DNA from: Anaerolinea sp.
GTDB lineage: Bacteria; Chloroflexota; Anaerolineae; Anaerolineales; Anaerolineaceae
Direction of reading: 5' to 3'
Length of the DNA: 64,000 bases
NCBI GenBank assembly: GCA_029975055.1
Contig: JARKPU010000013.1
Location: 558,001-622,000, forward strand
The notes beneath the pieces are model-generated. The model worked only from the letters and a program-made list of their open reading frames with translations, did no database searches and was not told the DNA's origin. The stretch's first letter is position 1. Every line of letters starts with the position of its first letter. Positions 18,103-28,261 of this stretch are shown here, one piece after another. Made by a program: the position numbers and the translations under genes.

Positions 18103-18815
18103 TATTCTTCTCCAGGTAGGAATTTCGAACGCATCGAATCGAAATCTATACTCGCCTGTTCATAATCGTCGGGGCGGCCCAGGTCTTGCCAGTAACCATC
18201 AAAGGGAAAAGCCACCACTTTCTGACCCGATGCAATCATCATTTTGACCAGGTCGGGAAAATCGAGGTATTCTCCCCGCTTGATGTGAGCCAACGCCTCA
18301 GGCTCGAACACATACATGCCCATGCTGACCAGATAGTTGAGGGTCGGTTTTTCAGTGTAGCTGTCGATGCGGAAGTCTTTATCGGCATGGATGACGCCCA
18401 GGTCGATGTTCACTTTCCGCTGATGTGTGGCAATCGTTGCCACCCCGCCTTGCTTGCGATGGAATTCGATCAGGTTGCGAATATCGAGGGTGGTGAGTAC
18501 GTCACCGTTCGTCACCAGGAACGTCTCATCCAGGCCATCGATAAAAGCCAGCGGGCCGGCTGTTCCAAGGGGTGTTTCCTCGTAACTGTAACTCACCCTG
18601 ACGCCCAGATGGCTGCCGTCTTGAAAGAACGCGCGCATTAATCCAGCCAGGTGCCCTACCGTCAGGACGACATCAGTGATCCCCGCCCGTCTCATCTGGA
18701 TGAGCAAAATTTCAAGGATCGCCTTATCTCCCACCGGCATCATCGGTTTCGGGATGATGCGTGTAAACGGAGCCAGCCTTGTCCCTTTCCCACCTGCCAG
18801 GACAACCGCCTTCAT
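18102..18815 (-). CDS. Sugar-1-phosphate nucleotidyltransferase
   Basis: The 237-residue protein starts with the signature MKAVVLAGGKGTRLAPFTR followed by PKPMMPVGDKAILE, the nucleotide-binding loop of RmlA/ManC-like enzymes. TNGDVL holds the metal-binding Asp. It has no C-terminal hexapeptide domain, so it is a short activator of hexose phosphates. GGGAGG lies six nt before the ATG. It sits between the epimerase and the aminotransferase in one leftward operon and probably supplies the NDP-sugar that they modify. Confidence 0.9.
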   Translation of the reverse strand: MKAVVLAGGKGTRLAPFTRIIPKPMMPVGDKAILEILLIQMRRAGITDVVLTVGHLAGLMRAFFQDGSHLGVRVSYSYEETPLGTAGPLAFIDGLDETFLVTNGDVLTTLDIRNLIEFHRKQGGVATIATHQRKVNIDLGVIHADKDFRIDSYTEKPTLNYLVSMGMYVFEPEALAHIKRGEYLDFPDLVKMMIASGQKVVAFPFDGYWQDLGRPDDYEQASIDFDSMRSKFLPGEE

Positions 18816-18829
18816 AGAGCCTCCCTGCC

Positions 18830-19825
18830 TTACCGTTGATAAATATTCGGCCTGTAATCCGCCAGGTTCTTCTCGACCCAGGCAATCGTCTCTCTCAAAC
18901 CAGCCTCGATATCTACCTCAGGCTGCCACCCGAGGACGGATCTCGCGCGCCGGTTATCGGATAATAATCGCATCACTTCCGATTTTTCCGGCCGCAGCCG
19001 CGCCGGGTCCTGTTCCACTTGCAGCTTCTTCCCGGTCAGGCGCATCACCAGTTCCACCAACTCACCGACCGTCACCTCGCTTCCAGTTCCCAGGTTAAAG
19101 GTCTGGCCTTCGATTCCCTCCACCTCGGCACCGCACAAGAACCCCCGCACCGTGTCGGTGACGTAGGTGAAATCGCGCCGCGTTTCGAGGTTCCCCAGGC
19201 GGATCGTCTCTTTGGTCAACGCCTGCGCGATGATCGTCGGGATGACCGCCCTGCCCGATTGCCTCGGCCCGTAGGTGTTGAACGGGCGAATCGTCACCAC
19301 CGGCAAGCCATAGGAGCGGTAAAAGCTTTCTGCCAGCTTATCTGCGCCGATTTTGCTGGCGGAATAAGGCGACTGCCCCTGGAGCGGGTGCTCCTCGTCT
19401 ATCGGCACGCGCAGCGCCGTTCCATAGACCTCGCTGGTCGATGTGTGAATCACCCTCTGCACCCTTAAATCACGGGCCGCCATCAAGACATTCAACGTGC
19501 CAATCACATTCGTCTCTACCACTTCCACCGGGTGCAGATAGGAGTAAGGAATGGCAATGAGCGCCCCGAGGTGGAATACATATTCCGACCCCGTCATCGC
19601 TTCGCGTACGGCAGCCATATCGCGCAGGTCACCAGCGATGATTTCCACCTGCCGGAATATCTCTTCGGGGATGCGGTTCAAAAGGCCTGGGTCGCCCCGC
19701 GAATTATAGCGGACGAACGCGCGCAGCTTCGCTCCGCGCCTCACCAGCATTTCAACGAGATGGCTGGCGATAAATCCGCCAGCCCCCGTAACCAAGACTC
19801 TCTTTTCAGACCAATCAATAGCCAA
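18830..19825 (-). CDS. NAD-dependent epimerase/dehydratase (extended SDR)
   Basis: The 331-residue protein has the SDR coenzyme motif VTGAGGFIASH near residues 13-22 and the active-site Tyr154 and Lys158 in SPYSASKIGADK, with Ser/Thr in HTSTSEVYG. IRPFNTYGPRQ is typical for NDP-sugar 4,6-dehydratases and 4-epimerases. The start is a TTG at 19825 with GAGGTGAT about seven nt upstream. It acts on NDP-sugars. Dehydratase activity would suit the adjacent DegT aminotransferase. Confidence 0.88.
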   Translation of the reverse strand: MAIDWSEKRVLVTGAGGFIASHLVEMLVRRGAKLRAFVRYNSRGDPGLLNRIPEEIFRQVEIIAGDLRDMAAVREAMTGSEYVFHLGALIAIPYSYLHPVEVVETNVIGTLNVLMAARDLRVQRVIHTSTSEVYGTALRVPIDEEHPLQGQSPYSASKIGADKLAESFYRSYGLPVVTIRPFNTYGPRQSGRAVIPTIIAQALTKETIRLGNLETRRDFTYVTDTVRGFLCGAEVEGIEGQTFNLGTGSEVTVGELVELVMRLTGKKLQVEQDPARLRPEKSEVMRLLSDNRRARSVLGWQPEVDIEAGLRETIAWVEKNLADYRPNIYQR

Positions 19826-19836
19826 ACCAGATCACC

Positions 19837-21492
19837 TCAATTGTAAATTGCTTTCCGGTATTGCTCGATCAACTGATGGGCTTCTTCCGTCTTCCCGCCG
19901 CGGATCAAGCCATCCAGCTCATCTAAAAATCCCGATGAAGCCGCCGCCGCCATAACCGGCGCCAATTGAACCGGCTGGCTCTTTGTATTGCCTGCGGCCG
20001 CCATGCTCTTCTTAATGATCGCAATCAAATCCGGGAACATCACCAGCCTTGCCGGCGTGTTCGCACAGATTTCCAGGATGCGCTTTCGTTCAGGCTCTTC
20101 GATGCGGGTGATCGCGAAAACGACCACTCCAACGTCGTACTTATCCACAATCGCCGGTATCTCTTCGGTCACACCGAGGACGGTTTTATCTGCCACCCGG
20201 ACGTTCGCCAGCTTCGGGTCATCGTCTACATACCCGATGACGCTGAACGTTTTCGCAAATTCGGCGCGTGTGAAGAACCAGGCGGCAAATTCTCCCATGT
20301 CACCCGCGCCGATAATCAGCACCCTTTCACCGACCGTTCTGGCGACCTTGCGATAGTTCAACAACCGGTTGACCAGACCGGTGAAGAGCCTCTCACGATA
20401 GCGCGCCACGATAAAAAAGAATGCTGCGATAGCGCTGCTGATAACAATCATCAACGTCGGGAAGGTAAATGCTTGCACATACCAGTTAAGAGCTAACAAG
20501 ACCATGGTCGAAATGAAGGTAGATAACAGCAGCTCAATTGCCGACTGCGCCCTTGCCTTCGCCCAGGAAATTCGGTTCAGGCCTAGCAGCGCATTGACCA
20601 GCGAAAAGCATAAAGCCATTCCAAAGGATGCCACGAAGCTGTGCCACCAGCCGACATCAATGACACGAATAAGCCGGTAGGCCACTCCCCCCATCCACAC
20701 GGCCAGCAGCGAGAGGAGAAAATCAACGCAGAACCAGTTCACAAAGCGCGACATGAACTGGCTCAGCGGCCCAAAGTACAGGCTGCGCCCGGGGATTGGC
20801 TTACCCCGCAAGGTGGGCAGGAAAGCCACTGCCGTCCAGAAGATGATATCCAGGTCGGTCAGCACATTCCGATTGCGGATGTACAGCAGGTCCAGGCGCA
20901 GCTTGGAAGGCATGATCTTATCGACATAATCTTCCATCAGGCTCGCGCCTGAAAGCATCTTTTCTTCGTTCCGGTAGATGATCGACGCCGGGCTGGTGAT
21001 GCCTGGCCGCACCGAGGTCATTTTCCGGCGAACATCTTCAGGCCACTGCATCGCGATATCTGGGTCCTCGGGGCGCGGCCCCACCAGGCTCATGTCGCCG
21101 CGTAAGACATTCCACAACTGTGGCAGCTCGTTGATTTTCGTATCCCTCAACCAATGACCTAACGGGGTGATGCGCTCATCTCCATTGGCGGTCACCCGGG
21201 TTCCCTGGTAGCTTTGCGGGCATTCGAACATCGTGCGGAATTTGAGTATTTTGAATACTTTCCCATCTTTGCCCAATCGCAGGCCGCGATAAAGAATTGG
21301 CCCGGGTGTATCGCGTTTGATGAGGATGCCGATGATGAGCAGCAACGGCCCAAGCAGCAGCAGCCCGGCAGCAGCGATGATGATATCGAGACAGCGGCTC
21401 AAGAATCGGTCTGCAACCTTGAAAAAGCGTTTTCGTGAAGGTTCACTTTGCCTGACATACGGATAGTATACAGATGTCGTAAAATCAGCCAT
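19837..21492 (-). CDS. Priming sugar-phosphate transferase with inverted domain order
   Basis: The 551-residue protein joins two parts. Residues about 28-230 are a bacterial sugar transferase catalytic domain: a membrane helix LDIIIAAAGLLLLGPLLLI, then KILKFRTM, KINELPQLWNVLRGDMSLVGPRP and RPGITSPA. Residues about 245-375 hold four further membrane helices. Residues about 395-510 are a Rossmann CoA/NAD-binding-like domain starting VLIIGAGDMGEFAAW. In usual polyisoprenyl-phosphate hexose-1-phosphate transferases the helices and Rossmann domain come first and the catalytic domain last, so this is the reverse order. It should attach the first sugar phosphate to undecaprenyl phosphate. It leads the leftward operon. 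Confidence 0.88.
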   Translation of the reverse strand: MADFTTSVYYPYVRQSEPSRKRFFKVADRFLSRCLDIIIAAAGLLLLGPLLLIIGILIKRDTPGPILYRGLRLGKDGKVFKILKFRTMFECPQSYQGTRVTANGDERITPLGHWLRDTKINELPQLWNVLRGDMSLVGPRPEDPDIAMQWPEDVRRKMTSVRPGITSPASIIYRNEEKMLSGASLMEDYVDKIMPSKLRLDLLYIRNRNVLTDLDIIFWTAVAFLPTLRGKPIPGRSLYFGPLSQFMSRFVNWFCVDFLLSLLAVWMGGVAYRLIRVIDVGWWHSFVASFGMALCFSLVNALLGLNRISWAKARAQSAIELLLSTFISTMVLLALNWYVQAFTFPTLMIVISSAIAAFFFIVARYRERLFTGLVNRLLNYRKVARTVGERVLIIGAGDMGEFAAWFFTRAEFAKTFSVIGYVDDDPKLANVRVADKTVLGVTEEIPAIVDKYDVGVVVFAITRIEEPERKRILEICANTPARLVMFPDLIAIIKKSMAAAGNTKSQPVQLAPVMAAAASSGFLDELDGLIRGGKTEEAHQLIEQYRKAIYN

Positions 21493-21784
21493 CTAATCCC
21501 CCGCTATATTAATTTGGATAAGAATATGGGCTCCCCCCCATCCAATCAATAACGAAAAACAAGCGTTTACATTTTTACCATAAAAACTACATAAAAGTAT
21601 ACCGTTCTTCCTAAATTGAAAGAGGAATTTTTCATTGCAATTTAATCTCAACCGGTCGTTTTTCGAACCAACTCCACAGCCTAAATCTGGTATACTACTT
21701 GCTGGGGGTAATCACCATCGATTACATCACCTGAAGCTTTCCTGTAGCATCTCCAGCGCGCTAATCGTTGAAGTGGATAGATAA
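21493..21784. promoter_or_regulatory. Divergent promoter region of the polysaccharide locus
   Basis: This 292-nt AT-rich gap separates the leftward polymer operon from the rightward autokinase gene. Rightward, TGGTATACT at 21688-21696 is an extended -10 element. Leftward, TATACT reads on the minus strand at 21596-21601, with only weak -35 candidates. Sharing one control region would let both halves of the locus be set together. Confidence 0.5.
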
Positions 21785-23572
21785 ATGGACAATTTCGAGA
21801 GCGAATCCTCATTTCAGGCGGCTCCTTCCGCCGACTTGCGCAGATATTTTTGGCTCATCTGGCGTTGGGCATGGCTGATCTTGATTATTGCTGCGCTTGC
21901 CGCCGCCGCAACTTATGTTTTCAGCAGCATGCAAACCCCGATTTACCAGGCCACAACAACGGTCCTGGTCAATGAAGCCGCATCGGCGCAGGCCAGCAAT
22001 TATTCCGCCATTTATCTCACCAGTGAGCGACTGACGAGCACCTACGCCGCGATGCTGACCAAGAAACCGCTTTTAGATAAAGTCATCGAGCGCCTTGGGA
22101 TCAAAGACAAGAATCTTAAGTTCACTGTCAGGGTGAATTCCGTTCGCGACACTCAGCTTCTTCAACTCCAGGTGGAATCAACCGACCCCTACATGGCCGC
22201 AAACGTGGCCAACGAACTGGTCGCCGTCTTCACCGACGAGATCCGCAACCTTCAAGAATCCAAATACCTGGCTTCGAAGGAGAATCTGCAATCTCAACTC
22301 GCTTACCTGGAGAACCAGATCGAAGAGAACAGCCAGGCGCTCGATACGATCATCCAAAGCAATATCAACACCATCCAGGCGCAGTCTGCTTCCGGAGCCA
22401 TTCAGCCCGTCCCGACTCAATCGCTGGAAGAAGAAGCCCGCCGCCTGAACCAGGCCGAAATCGACCAGTTGGAGACCCGCCTCACTCAATACCGCCAGAT
22501 CTACGCCTCGGTGCTGGCCAGTTACGAGCAGGTGCGCCTGGCCGAAGCGCAGACGACGACCAGCTTCATCCAGGTTGAGCCCGCGGTGCCCGTCGAAATA
22601 CCCATTCGCCCGCAAGTGCTGCGCAACACCCTCCTGGCGGCCATCGTCGGGTTGATGCTTGCCATCGGCGTGATCTTCACCATCGAATTCCTCGATGACA
22701 CCATCCGCGACCCGGAGAAAATCACCTCGCTCACCGGCATTCCAGTGCTTGCCACCATCAGCCGGCACGAGCAGGTCGCCAATGAGCCAATCACCCAGGC
22801 CCACCCGCGCTCTCCGGTCAGCGAGTCCTTCCGTTCGCTGCGCACGAACGTGAAGTACGCCAGCGTGGATAAACCCATCCGCCGCCTGATCATCTCCTCC
22901 CCGACGCCGGAAGACGGCAAGACGACCATCACCTCCAACCTGGCGATTGCCCTCGCCCAGGGCGGTTCGCGCGTCGTGTTGATCGACGCCGACCTGCGCC
23001 GCCCGCGCATTCATAAAGTGTTTGGCGTCGAAAATAAGGTCGGCCTTTCTTCTTTGTTCGTCCAGCCGGAGGTGTACCTCGATGGGTATCTCCAGCCGGT
23101 GAAGACCGAAAATCTGTTTGTCCTCACCAGCGGCGGCACGCCGCCAAACCCATCCGAGCTGCTTGGTTCGCGTAAAATGAGCGAAATCCTCAAACTAATC
23201 GAGGCACAGTTCGATATCATTCTGCTCGACACCCCGCCGGTTCTTACCGTCACCGATGCAGTCGCGCTCTCCTCATCGGTGGATGGGATACTCCTGGTGG
23301 CGAAAATTGGACAAACCAAGCAGGCCGCCCTGTTGCAGGCAATCGAGCAACTGCGCCAGGTGAACGCCAACATTGTCGGCCTCGTAGTTAATGACGTTGA
23401 TACCCGCAGCGCGCGCTATTACTACTATTATCGGAATTACTACTACGATCGTTACAGCTCCTACTACAGCGATACGCCCGACGGCGCACGGAAGAAGAAG
23501 GACGGCTCCGCACATAAAGACAATGGGAGGAGTCAAAGCTCCACACCGGTGGCACGCTCGGGCCGAAAATAG
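21785..23572 (+). CDS. Polysaccharide co-polymerase / tyrosine autokinase (Wzc type)
   Basis: The 595-residue protein has an N-terminal Wzz-type part with membrane helices near residues 27-47 and about 280-300 and a coiled periplasmic stretch between them. A BY-kinase domain follows. Walker A is SPTPEDGKTTITSN near residue 375, Walker A' is VVLIDADLRRPRIH and Walker B is IILLDTPPV. The C-terminal tail has a dense Tyr cluster (about residues 545-563) that would be the autophosphorylation site. Such proteins set chain length and export of capsule or exopolysaccharide. The gene faces away from the sugar genes, from a shared promoter region. Confidence 0.92.
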   Translation: MDNFESESSFQAAPSADLRRYFWLIWRWAWLILIIAALAAAATYVFSSMQTPIYQATTTVLVNEAASAQASNYSAIYLTSERLTSTYAAMLTKKPLLDKVIERLGIKDKNLKFTVRVNSVRDTQLLQLQVESTDPYMAANVANELVAVFTDEIRNLQESKYLASKENLQSQLAYLENQIEENSQALDTIIQSNINTIQAQSASGAIQPVPTQSLEEEARRLNQAEIDQLETRLTQYRQIYASVLASYEQVRLAEAQTTTSFIQVEPAVPVEIPIRPQVLRNTLLAAIVGLMLAIGVIFTIEFLDDTIRDPEKITSLTGIPVLATISRHEQVANEPITQAHPRSPVSESFRSLRTNVKYASVDKPIRRLIISSPTPEDGKTTITSNLAIALAQGGSRVVLIDADLRRPRIHKVFGVENKVGLSSLFVQPEVYLDGYLQPVKTENLFVLTSGGTPPNPSELLGSRKMSEILKLIEAQFDIILLDTPPVLTVTDAVALSSSVDGILLVAKIGQTKQAALLQAIEQLRQVNANIVGLVVNDVDTRSARYYYYYRNYYYDRYSSYYSDTPDGARKKKDGSAHKDNGRSQSSTPVARSGRK

Positions 23573-23897
23573 GATTGTGTGTATTATTTTCTGTAAAATG
23601 TGGGCATAGCCCCACATTTTCAGAAAAATGGATGCACAATCGAAAATAGAGTACACTACACGATGTTTCGACGACTCCGTTAGGGTAATCCGATAAGATT
23701 TCTGCTGCCTGTGCCCTATGAGATCCTTCTTTCAAGGCACAGGCAGACTAATCCACCATCCGATATTCACCCCAATCACGAGGTTTATAAGTCGTTCAGG
23801 GCGCCCCTCCCAGGATAAATCGCGCCCAAATGCTTTCTCTTTTTATGCTGGCTATCCGTGAGGACCTGCGCCAGCGGTTCTCCTCTTCGGAGGTTCA
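23573..23897. other. Gene-free gap with two long stem-loops
   Basis: Two perfect inverted repeats are seen. AAAATGTGGG (23595-23604) pairs with CCCACATTTT (23611-23620), and the stem continues outward through TTTTCTG/CAGAAAA, giving about 17 pairs. It lies right after the autokinase gene and probably ends its transcript. CTGCCTGTGCC (23705-23715) pairs with GGCACAGGCAG (23736-23746). I see no gene or convincing promoter in the rest. Confidence 0.5.
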
Positions 23898-25643
23898 TTG
23901 AAACTCCCTTTCTTGCAGCATTGGAACCTGCTTTCTCCCTATATTCGTCCACAGAGGGCGCGCTTCATCTTGCTGGCTGTGTTGCTTCTCAGCAGCATCG
24001 GCATGCAGGTCATCAACCCCCAGATCATGCGCTTCTTCATCGACACGACGCAGACCACCCGCGACACGCAGGCCCTGCTCGTTGCCGCGCTGGCGTTCAT
24101 CGGAATTGCGCTTATCCAGCAGGTCGTCGGGGTGAGTGCAACCTATGTCGGCGAAAACGTGGCCTGGACGGCCACCAACGCCCTGCGCGCCGAGATGGCC
24201 AGCCACTGCCTGAACCTGGATATGAGTTACCACAACAACGTCTCACCCGGTGAATTGATCGAGCGCATCGATGGAGACGTGGCCGAGCTTTCCAATTTCT
24301 TCTCTCAGTTCGTCATTCGCATCATCGGCAACATCCTGCTCCTGTTCGGCATCCTCATCGCCATGCTCCTCGAAGACTGGCGTGTTGGCCTGGCCTTCAC
24401 CGCCTTCTCACTCCTCACGCTCTTCGCATTGAATGCCGTTCGCGGCATTGCAGTTCCGCACCAAAAGAAGAACCGCGAAGCGATTGCCGACCTCTTCGGA
24501 TACCTCGAAGAACGCCTGGCGGGCACCGAAGATATTCGCTCGAGCGGCGCCGTGGATTTCGTCCTCACCGGCATCTACAGGCTCTCGATCCGCGTCCTCA
24601 CCCACTGGCGCAACGCCTCGCGGGCATTCATCCTGATCCGCCTGATTGCGGGGGTGATGATGACGCTCGGCGTGGGCATGGCGTTGGTGATCGGTTACTA
24701 CCTTTTCAGAGCAGGCACGATCACCCTCGGGACGGTGTACCTGATCGTCACCTACACCAACCTGCTGCGCCGACCCATCCGCGAGCTCACCCAGCAGGTA
24801 GAGAATTTACAGAACATCGGCGCCGCCACCGAGCGCCTGCGCGAATTGCGTGCCATCCAGCCGAAGATCATCGACGGCCCCGGCGTGCCGGTGGCGGCAG
24901 GTTCGCTTGCTCTCCAGTTCGATAACGTCCATTTTTCCTACAAGGACGGCGAACAGGTTCTCGAGCGGATTGACTTCTCCCTCTCGCCCGGCACGGTGCT
25001 GGGCCTGCTCGGCCGCACCGGTTCCGGCAAAACCACCCTGGCGCGCTTGATCTTCCGGCTCTACGATCCCACCGTGGGCAGCATTCGCCTGGGCGGCGCT
25101 TCCCTCCCGTTGATGCGCCTGCGCGACTTGCGCGAACGGGTGGCGCTTGTCACCCAAGATGTGCAGCTCTTCCAGGCTTCCGTGCGCGATAACATCACCT
25201 TCTTCGATCGTTCCATCCCAGACGCGCGAATCTTTGAGGTCATCGCCCACCTCGGGCTGACCCCTTGGCTGGAAAACCTCCCCAAAGGCCTCGATACCCG
25301 CCTCGAGACGGGCGGCCGCAGCATATCGGCGGGCGAGGCGCAGCTGCTGGCCTTCACCCGCGTTTTTTTGCGCGACCCCGGCCTGGTGATCCTCGACGAA
25401 GCTTCATCCCGCCTCGACCCCGCCACCGAACAGCTCATTGAACGCGCCATCGACCGGCTGCTCCAAAACCGCACCGCCATCATCATCGCCCACCGGCTGG
25501 GCACGCTCCACCGCACCTCCGATGTGATGATCCTCGAGGATGGGCGCGTCATCGAATATGGCAACCGCCAGCGCCTCGCTTCCGACCCGTCCACTCGCTT
25601 CCACAGCCTGATGCGCACCGGCCTGGAGGAGGTGCTGGCATGA
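23898..25643 (+). CDS. ABC exporter half-transporter A (intact Walker B Glu, degenerate signature)
   Basis: The 581-residue protein is a six-helix membrane domain fused to an ATPase. Walker A is [12 protein letters not shown] near residue 371 and Walker B with catalytic Glu is [12 protein letters not shown]. The H-loop is in IIIAHRLGT. The ABC signature is changed to ISAGEAQ instead of LSGGQ. The start is TTG 23898 with GGAGG just upstream, since no ATG or GTG fits the frame. Its stop overlaps the next gene as ATGA. With that gene it should form a heterodimeric exporter whose substrate (lipid, peptide or drug) is unknown. Confidence 0.88.
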   Translation: MKLPFLQHWNLLSPYIRPQRARFILLAVLLLSSIGMQVINPQIMRFFIDTTQTTRDTQALLVAALAFIGIALIQQVVGVSATYVGENVAWTATNALRAEMASHCLNLDMSYHNNVSPGELIERIDGDVAELSNFFSQFVIRIIGNILLLFGILIAMLLEDWRVGLAFTAFSLLTLFALNAVRGIAVPHQKKNREAIADLFGYLEERLAGTEDIRSSGAVDFVLTGIYRLSIRVLTHWRNASRAFILIRLIAGVMMTLGVGMALVIGYYLFRAGTITLGTVYLIVTYTNLLRRPIRELTQQVENLQNIGAATERLRELRAIQPKIIDGPGVPVAAGSLALQFDNVHFSYKDGEQVLERIDFSLSPGTVLGLLGRTGSGKTTLARLIFRLYDPTVGSIRLGGASLPLMRLRDLRERVALVTQDVQLFQASVRDNITFFDRSIPDARIFEVIAHLGLTPWLENLPKGLDTRLETGGRSISAGEAQLLAFTRVFLRDPGLVILDEASSRLDPATEQLIERAIDRLLQNRTAIIIAHRLGTLHRTSDVMILEDGRVIEYGNRQRLASDPSTRFHSLMRTGLEEVLA

Positions 25644-27430
25644 CCGCTACAACCGCCTCAAGCAAACCCTCCCTTCCGGCCTGGAAGGTGATCCTCAAGT
25701 CAATTCAATACCGCAAAGACCTCTGGCTGGGCAACTGGTTCATGATGATGATCCTCATGTTGTTCTACCAGATACCCGGCCTGGTGCTGCGCTGGTTCTT
25801 CGATTCGATCAGCGGTAACGCCCAGCTCGGTTTGAACCTGTGGTCGATCGTCGGCCTGCTGGTAGCTGCCGAGGTGGGCAGCGTGCTGGGAGTCTGGGGG
25901 CTGGTGACCACCAACGTGCCGTTCTTCATGAACTCAATGACGCTCCTGCGCTCGAACCTGCTGCGCCACATCTTGCGGCGGCCCGGCGCCTCGGCCCTGC
26001 CGGATTCTCCCGGCGAGGCGATCAGCCGCTTCCGCGGGGACACGTTCGAGATCCCGCTCTTCGCACTGTGGTTGAATGACATCATGGGGATGATCCTCTT
26101 CAACATCATTTCCCTGGTGGTGATGATTCGCATCAGCCCCACCTACACCGGCCTGGCGCTGCTGCCCTTCCTGGTGGTGGGGGTCATCGCCGCCTCCTCC
26201 ACCAAGCGAATTGATGAATACCGCCGCGCCAGCAGCCGGGCCACGGGCATCATCACCGGCTTCATCGGCGAATTCTTCGGCGCCGTGCAGGCAGTCAAGG
26301 TGGCCACCGCCGAAAAGGGGGTCATCAACCGCTTCCGCGAGCTCAATGACGAACGCCGCGTGCTGGCCCTGCGTGACCGCCTGTTCAATGAAATCCTCAA
26401 CTCCATCTTCCACAATGCCACCAACCTCGGCACCGGGGTAATCCTCATCCTCGCGGGGCAGGCCATGCAGTCCGGCACCTTCACGGTGGGAGATTTCGCC
26501 CTCTTCGTTTACTACCTCGATTTCCTCTCCGAAATGACGGCCTTCACCGGGCTTCTGATTGCCCGCTATCGGCAGATTGGCATCTCGGTGGAGCGCATGC
26601 AGCGCCTGATGGAAGGCGCCGAGCCTGAAGCGCTGGTAGAGTTCCGCCCGGTGCACCTCGACGGAAAAATCCCCGAGGTGGCGTACCCGCAGAAGATGGG
26701 CACCAACTTGCTCCAGGAGTTGAAGGTGCGCGGACTCACCTACCGCTTCGCTTCTTCCGGCGCCGGGATCGAGAACATCAACCTGAGCCTTCCGCGCGGA
26801 TCACTCACCGTCATCACCGGGCGGATCGGCTCCGGCAAGACGACCCTGCTGCGGGTGCTGCTCGGGCTGCTGCCCAAAGACAGCGGCGAAATCCGCTGGA
26901 ACGGCACGCTGGTAGAGCGCCCGGCCGAGTTCTTCACCCCGCCCAACTGCGCCTACACCTCGCAGGTGCCGCGCCTGTTCTCCGACAGCCTGCGCGATAA
27001 CATCCTGATGGGCCTGCGAAAGAGCGATGACGATATTCACCGCGCGGTGCGCCTGGCGGTGATGGAGCAGGACTTGCACGAGTTCGAGGAAGGCCTGGAT
27101 ACGATGGTCGGCCCAAAGGGCGTCAAGCTCTCCGGCGGGCAAATCCAGCGCACCGCCGCGGCGCGCATGTTCGTGCGCGAGCCTGAGCTGCTCGTCTTCG
27201 ATGATCTCTCCTCTGCCCTGGATGTGGAGACGGAGAAATTGCTCTGGGAGCGCGTCTTCGAGCGGCCGGGGCAAACATGCCTGGTCGTCTCGCACCGGCG
27301 GGCGGCCCTGCGCCGCGCCGATCACATCGTGGTGCTCAAGGACGGGCGCATCGAGGCCGAGGGCAAACTCGACGACCTGCTGGCAAGGAGCGAGGAGATG
27401 CAGCGTCTGTGGGCCGGTGAGCCGCAATAG
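25640..27430 (+). CDS. ABC exporter half-transporter B (canonical signature, Walker B Asp)
   Basis: The 596-residue partner has the same membrane-ATPase layout. Walker A is [12 protein letters not shown], the signature is the standard [15 protein letters not shown], but the catalytic Glu after Walker B is replaced by Asp in [12 protein letters not shown]. The pair therefore forms one complete ATP site (Walker motifs of A with LSGGQ of B) and one degenerate site, as in known asymmetric heterodimers. It overlaps the first gene by 4 nt. It is the last host-like GC-rich gene before the AT-rich island. Confidence 0.88.
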   Translation: MTATTASSKPSLPAWKVILKSIQYRKDLWLGNWFMMMILMLFYQIPGLVLRWFFDSISGNAQLGLNLWSIVGLLVAAEVGSVLGVWGLVTTNVPFFMNSMTLLRSNLLRHILRRPGASALPDSPGEAISRFRGDTFEIPLFALWLNDIMGMILFNIISLVVMIRISPTYTGLALLPFLVVGVIAASSTKRIDEYRRASSRATGIITGFIGEFFGAVQAVKVATAEKGVINRFRELNDERRVLALRDRLFNEILNSIFHNATNLGTGVILILAGQAMQSGTFTVGDFALFVYYLDFLSEMTAFTGLLIARYRQIGISVERMQRLMEGAEPEALVEFRPVHLDGKIPEVAYPQKMGTNLLQELKVRGLTYRFASSGAGIENINLSLPRGSLTVITGRIGSGKTTLLRVLLGLLPKDSGEIRWNGTLVERPAEFFTPPNCAYTSQVPRLFSDSLRDNILMGLRKSDDDIHRAVRLAVMEQDLHEFEEGLDTMVGPKGVKLSGGQIQRTAAARMFVREPELLVFDDLSSALDVETEKLLWERVFERPGQTCLVVSHRRAALRRADHIVVLKDGRIEAEGKLDDLLARSEEMQRLWAGEPQ

Positions 27431-27455
27431 GCGACTTGATATTACTTTTCCTAAG

Positions 27456-27484
27456 GCACTCGGATTTATATCGAAAATCCGAGT
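27456..27484 (+). terminator. Stem-loop at the end of the ABC operon
   Basis: CACTCGGATTT (27456-27466) pairs perfectly with AAATCCGAGTG (27474-27484) around a 7-nt loop. It lies 25 nt past the ABC stop codon. There is no T-run, so termination strength is doubtful. Confidence 0.45.
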
Positions 27485-27524
27485 GTTCGGAACGATCTTA
27501 AGAATTCGTAGATCTGTAAGAAAC

Positions 27525-28235
27525 CTAGGGGTGGATAGGTAAGCTATCCCAGATTCGTCCTTCCAATAATCTACCAGCCTTTTTCTTGTTTCTTCCCCCC
27601 CATTGTTTAAAAAAGAAAGGAACGTCCATTCTGAGGCATTGATCCTTTATATCTACCACCCATTCAAGTTGAATCGGGCGAGCGTTTGGGCCTGATTCTC
27701 CGCCTACAATGACCCAATCGATATTATTTAGGTCTAGACAAGCAAGAGGACCTAATAATGGCTCTAATGAAAGAAATTTGATATTGGCGTTTGTGGATCG
27801 TAAATGATCAATCCGATATTTATATGCTTCATTTTCAACACTTACGCCCATCCATACATTAGCTGGCCAATCTAGTTGGCTTGATATCTCGGATAATCTT
27901 TCCGAACGTTTTGTTAAGATCTGGAAGGTATGCCAAGTCGCGATTTTCATAACCTCAAATACGCGGCAAATAAAATCGAGGGGCACATCTTCATGAAATA
28001 AATCACTCATTGAATTTACAAATATATATTGTGGTGATTTCCATGAAAGTGGTAACGTTAAAGAATTTTCATGAAGAGTCAACTTGAAAATATTCTTATA
28101 ATTAGGATTTCCCATTGCGTACAGACGTTTTGCCATCCGCTCAGCATAACAGTTTTTACATCCCGGGCTGACTTTCGTACATCCAGTTAATGGATTCCAA
28201 GTAGAATTTGTCCATTCAATATTAGTTGATGCCAT
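27525..28235 (-). CDS. DUF5131 (phage Gp37/Gp68) three-Cys-motif protein
   Basis: The 236-residue protein opens [20 protein letters not shown] and has the family's three Cys at C19, C26 and C29 (C-x6-C-x2-C, ending [14 protein letters not shown]). [10 protein letters not shown], a TIM-barrel-like middle, [13 protein letters not shown] and the C-terminal FFFKQWGG follow. The family's reaction is not established. The Cys set suggests a metal or Fe-S cluster. ATG 28235 is chosen because GGAGGAG stands seven nt upstream, and the TTG at 28250 lies within that site. It is downstream of tcmP by 26 nt, the typical pairing. Confidence 0.9.
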   Translation of the reverse strand: MASTNIEWTNSTWNPLTGCTKVSPGCKNCYAERMAKRLYAMGNPNYKNIFKLTLHENSLTLPLSWKSPQYIFVNSMSDLFHEDVPLDFICRVFEVMKIATWHTFQILTKRSERLSEISSQLDWPANVWMGVSVENEAYKYRIDHLRSTNANIKFLSLEPLLGPLACLDLNNIDWVIVGGESGPNARPIQLEWVVDIKDQCLRMDVPFFFKQWGGRNKKKAGRLLEGRIWDSLPIHP

Positions 28236-28261
28236 TAACGTCTCCTCCAATCATTCTAGCA

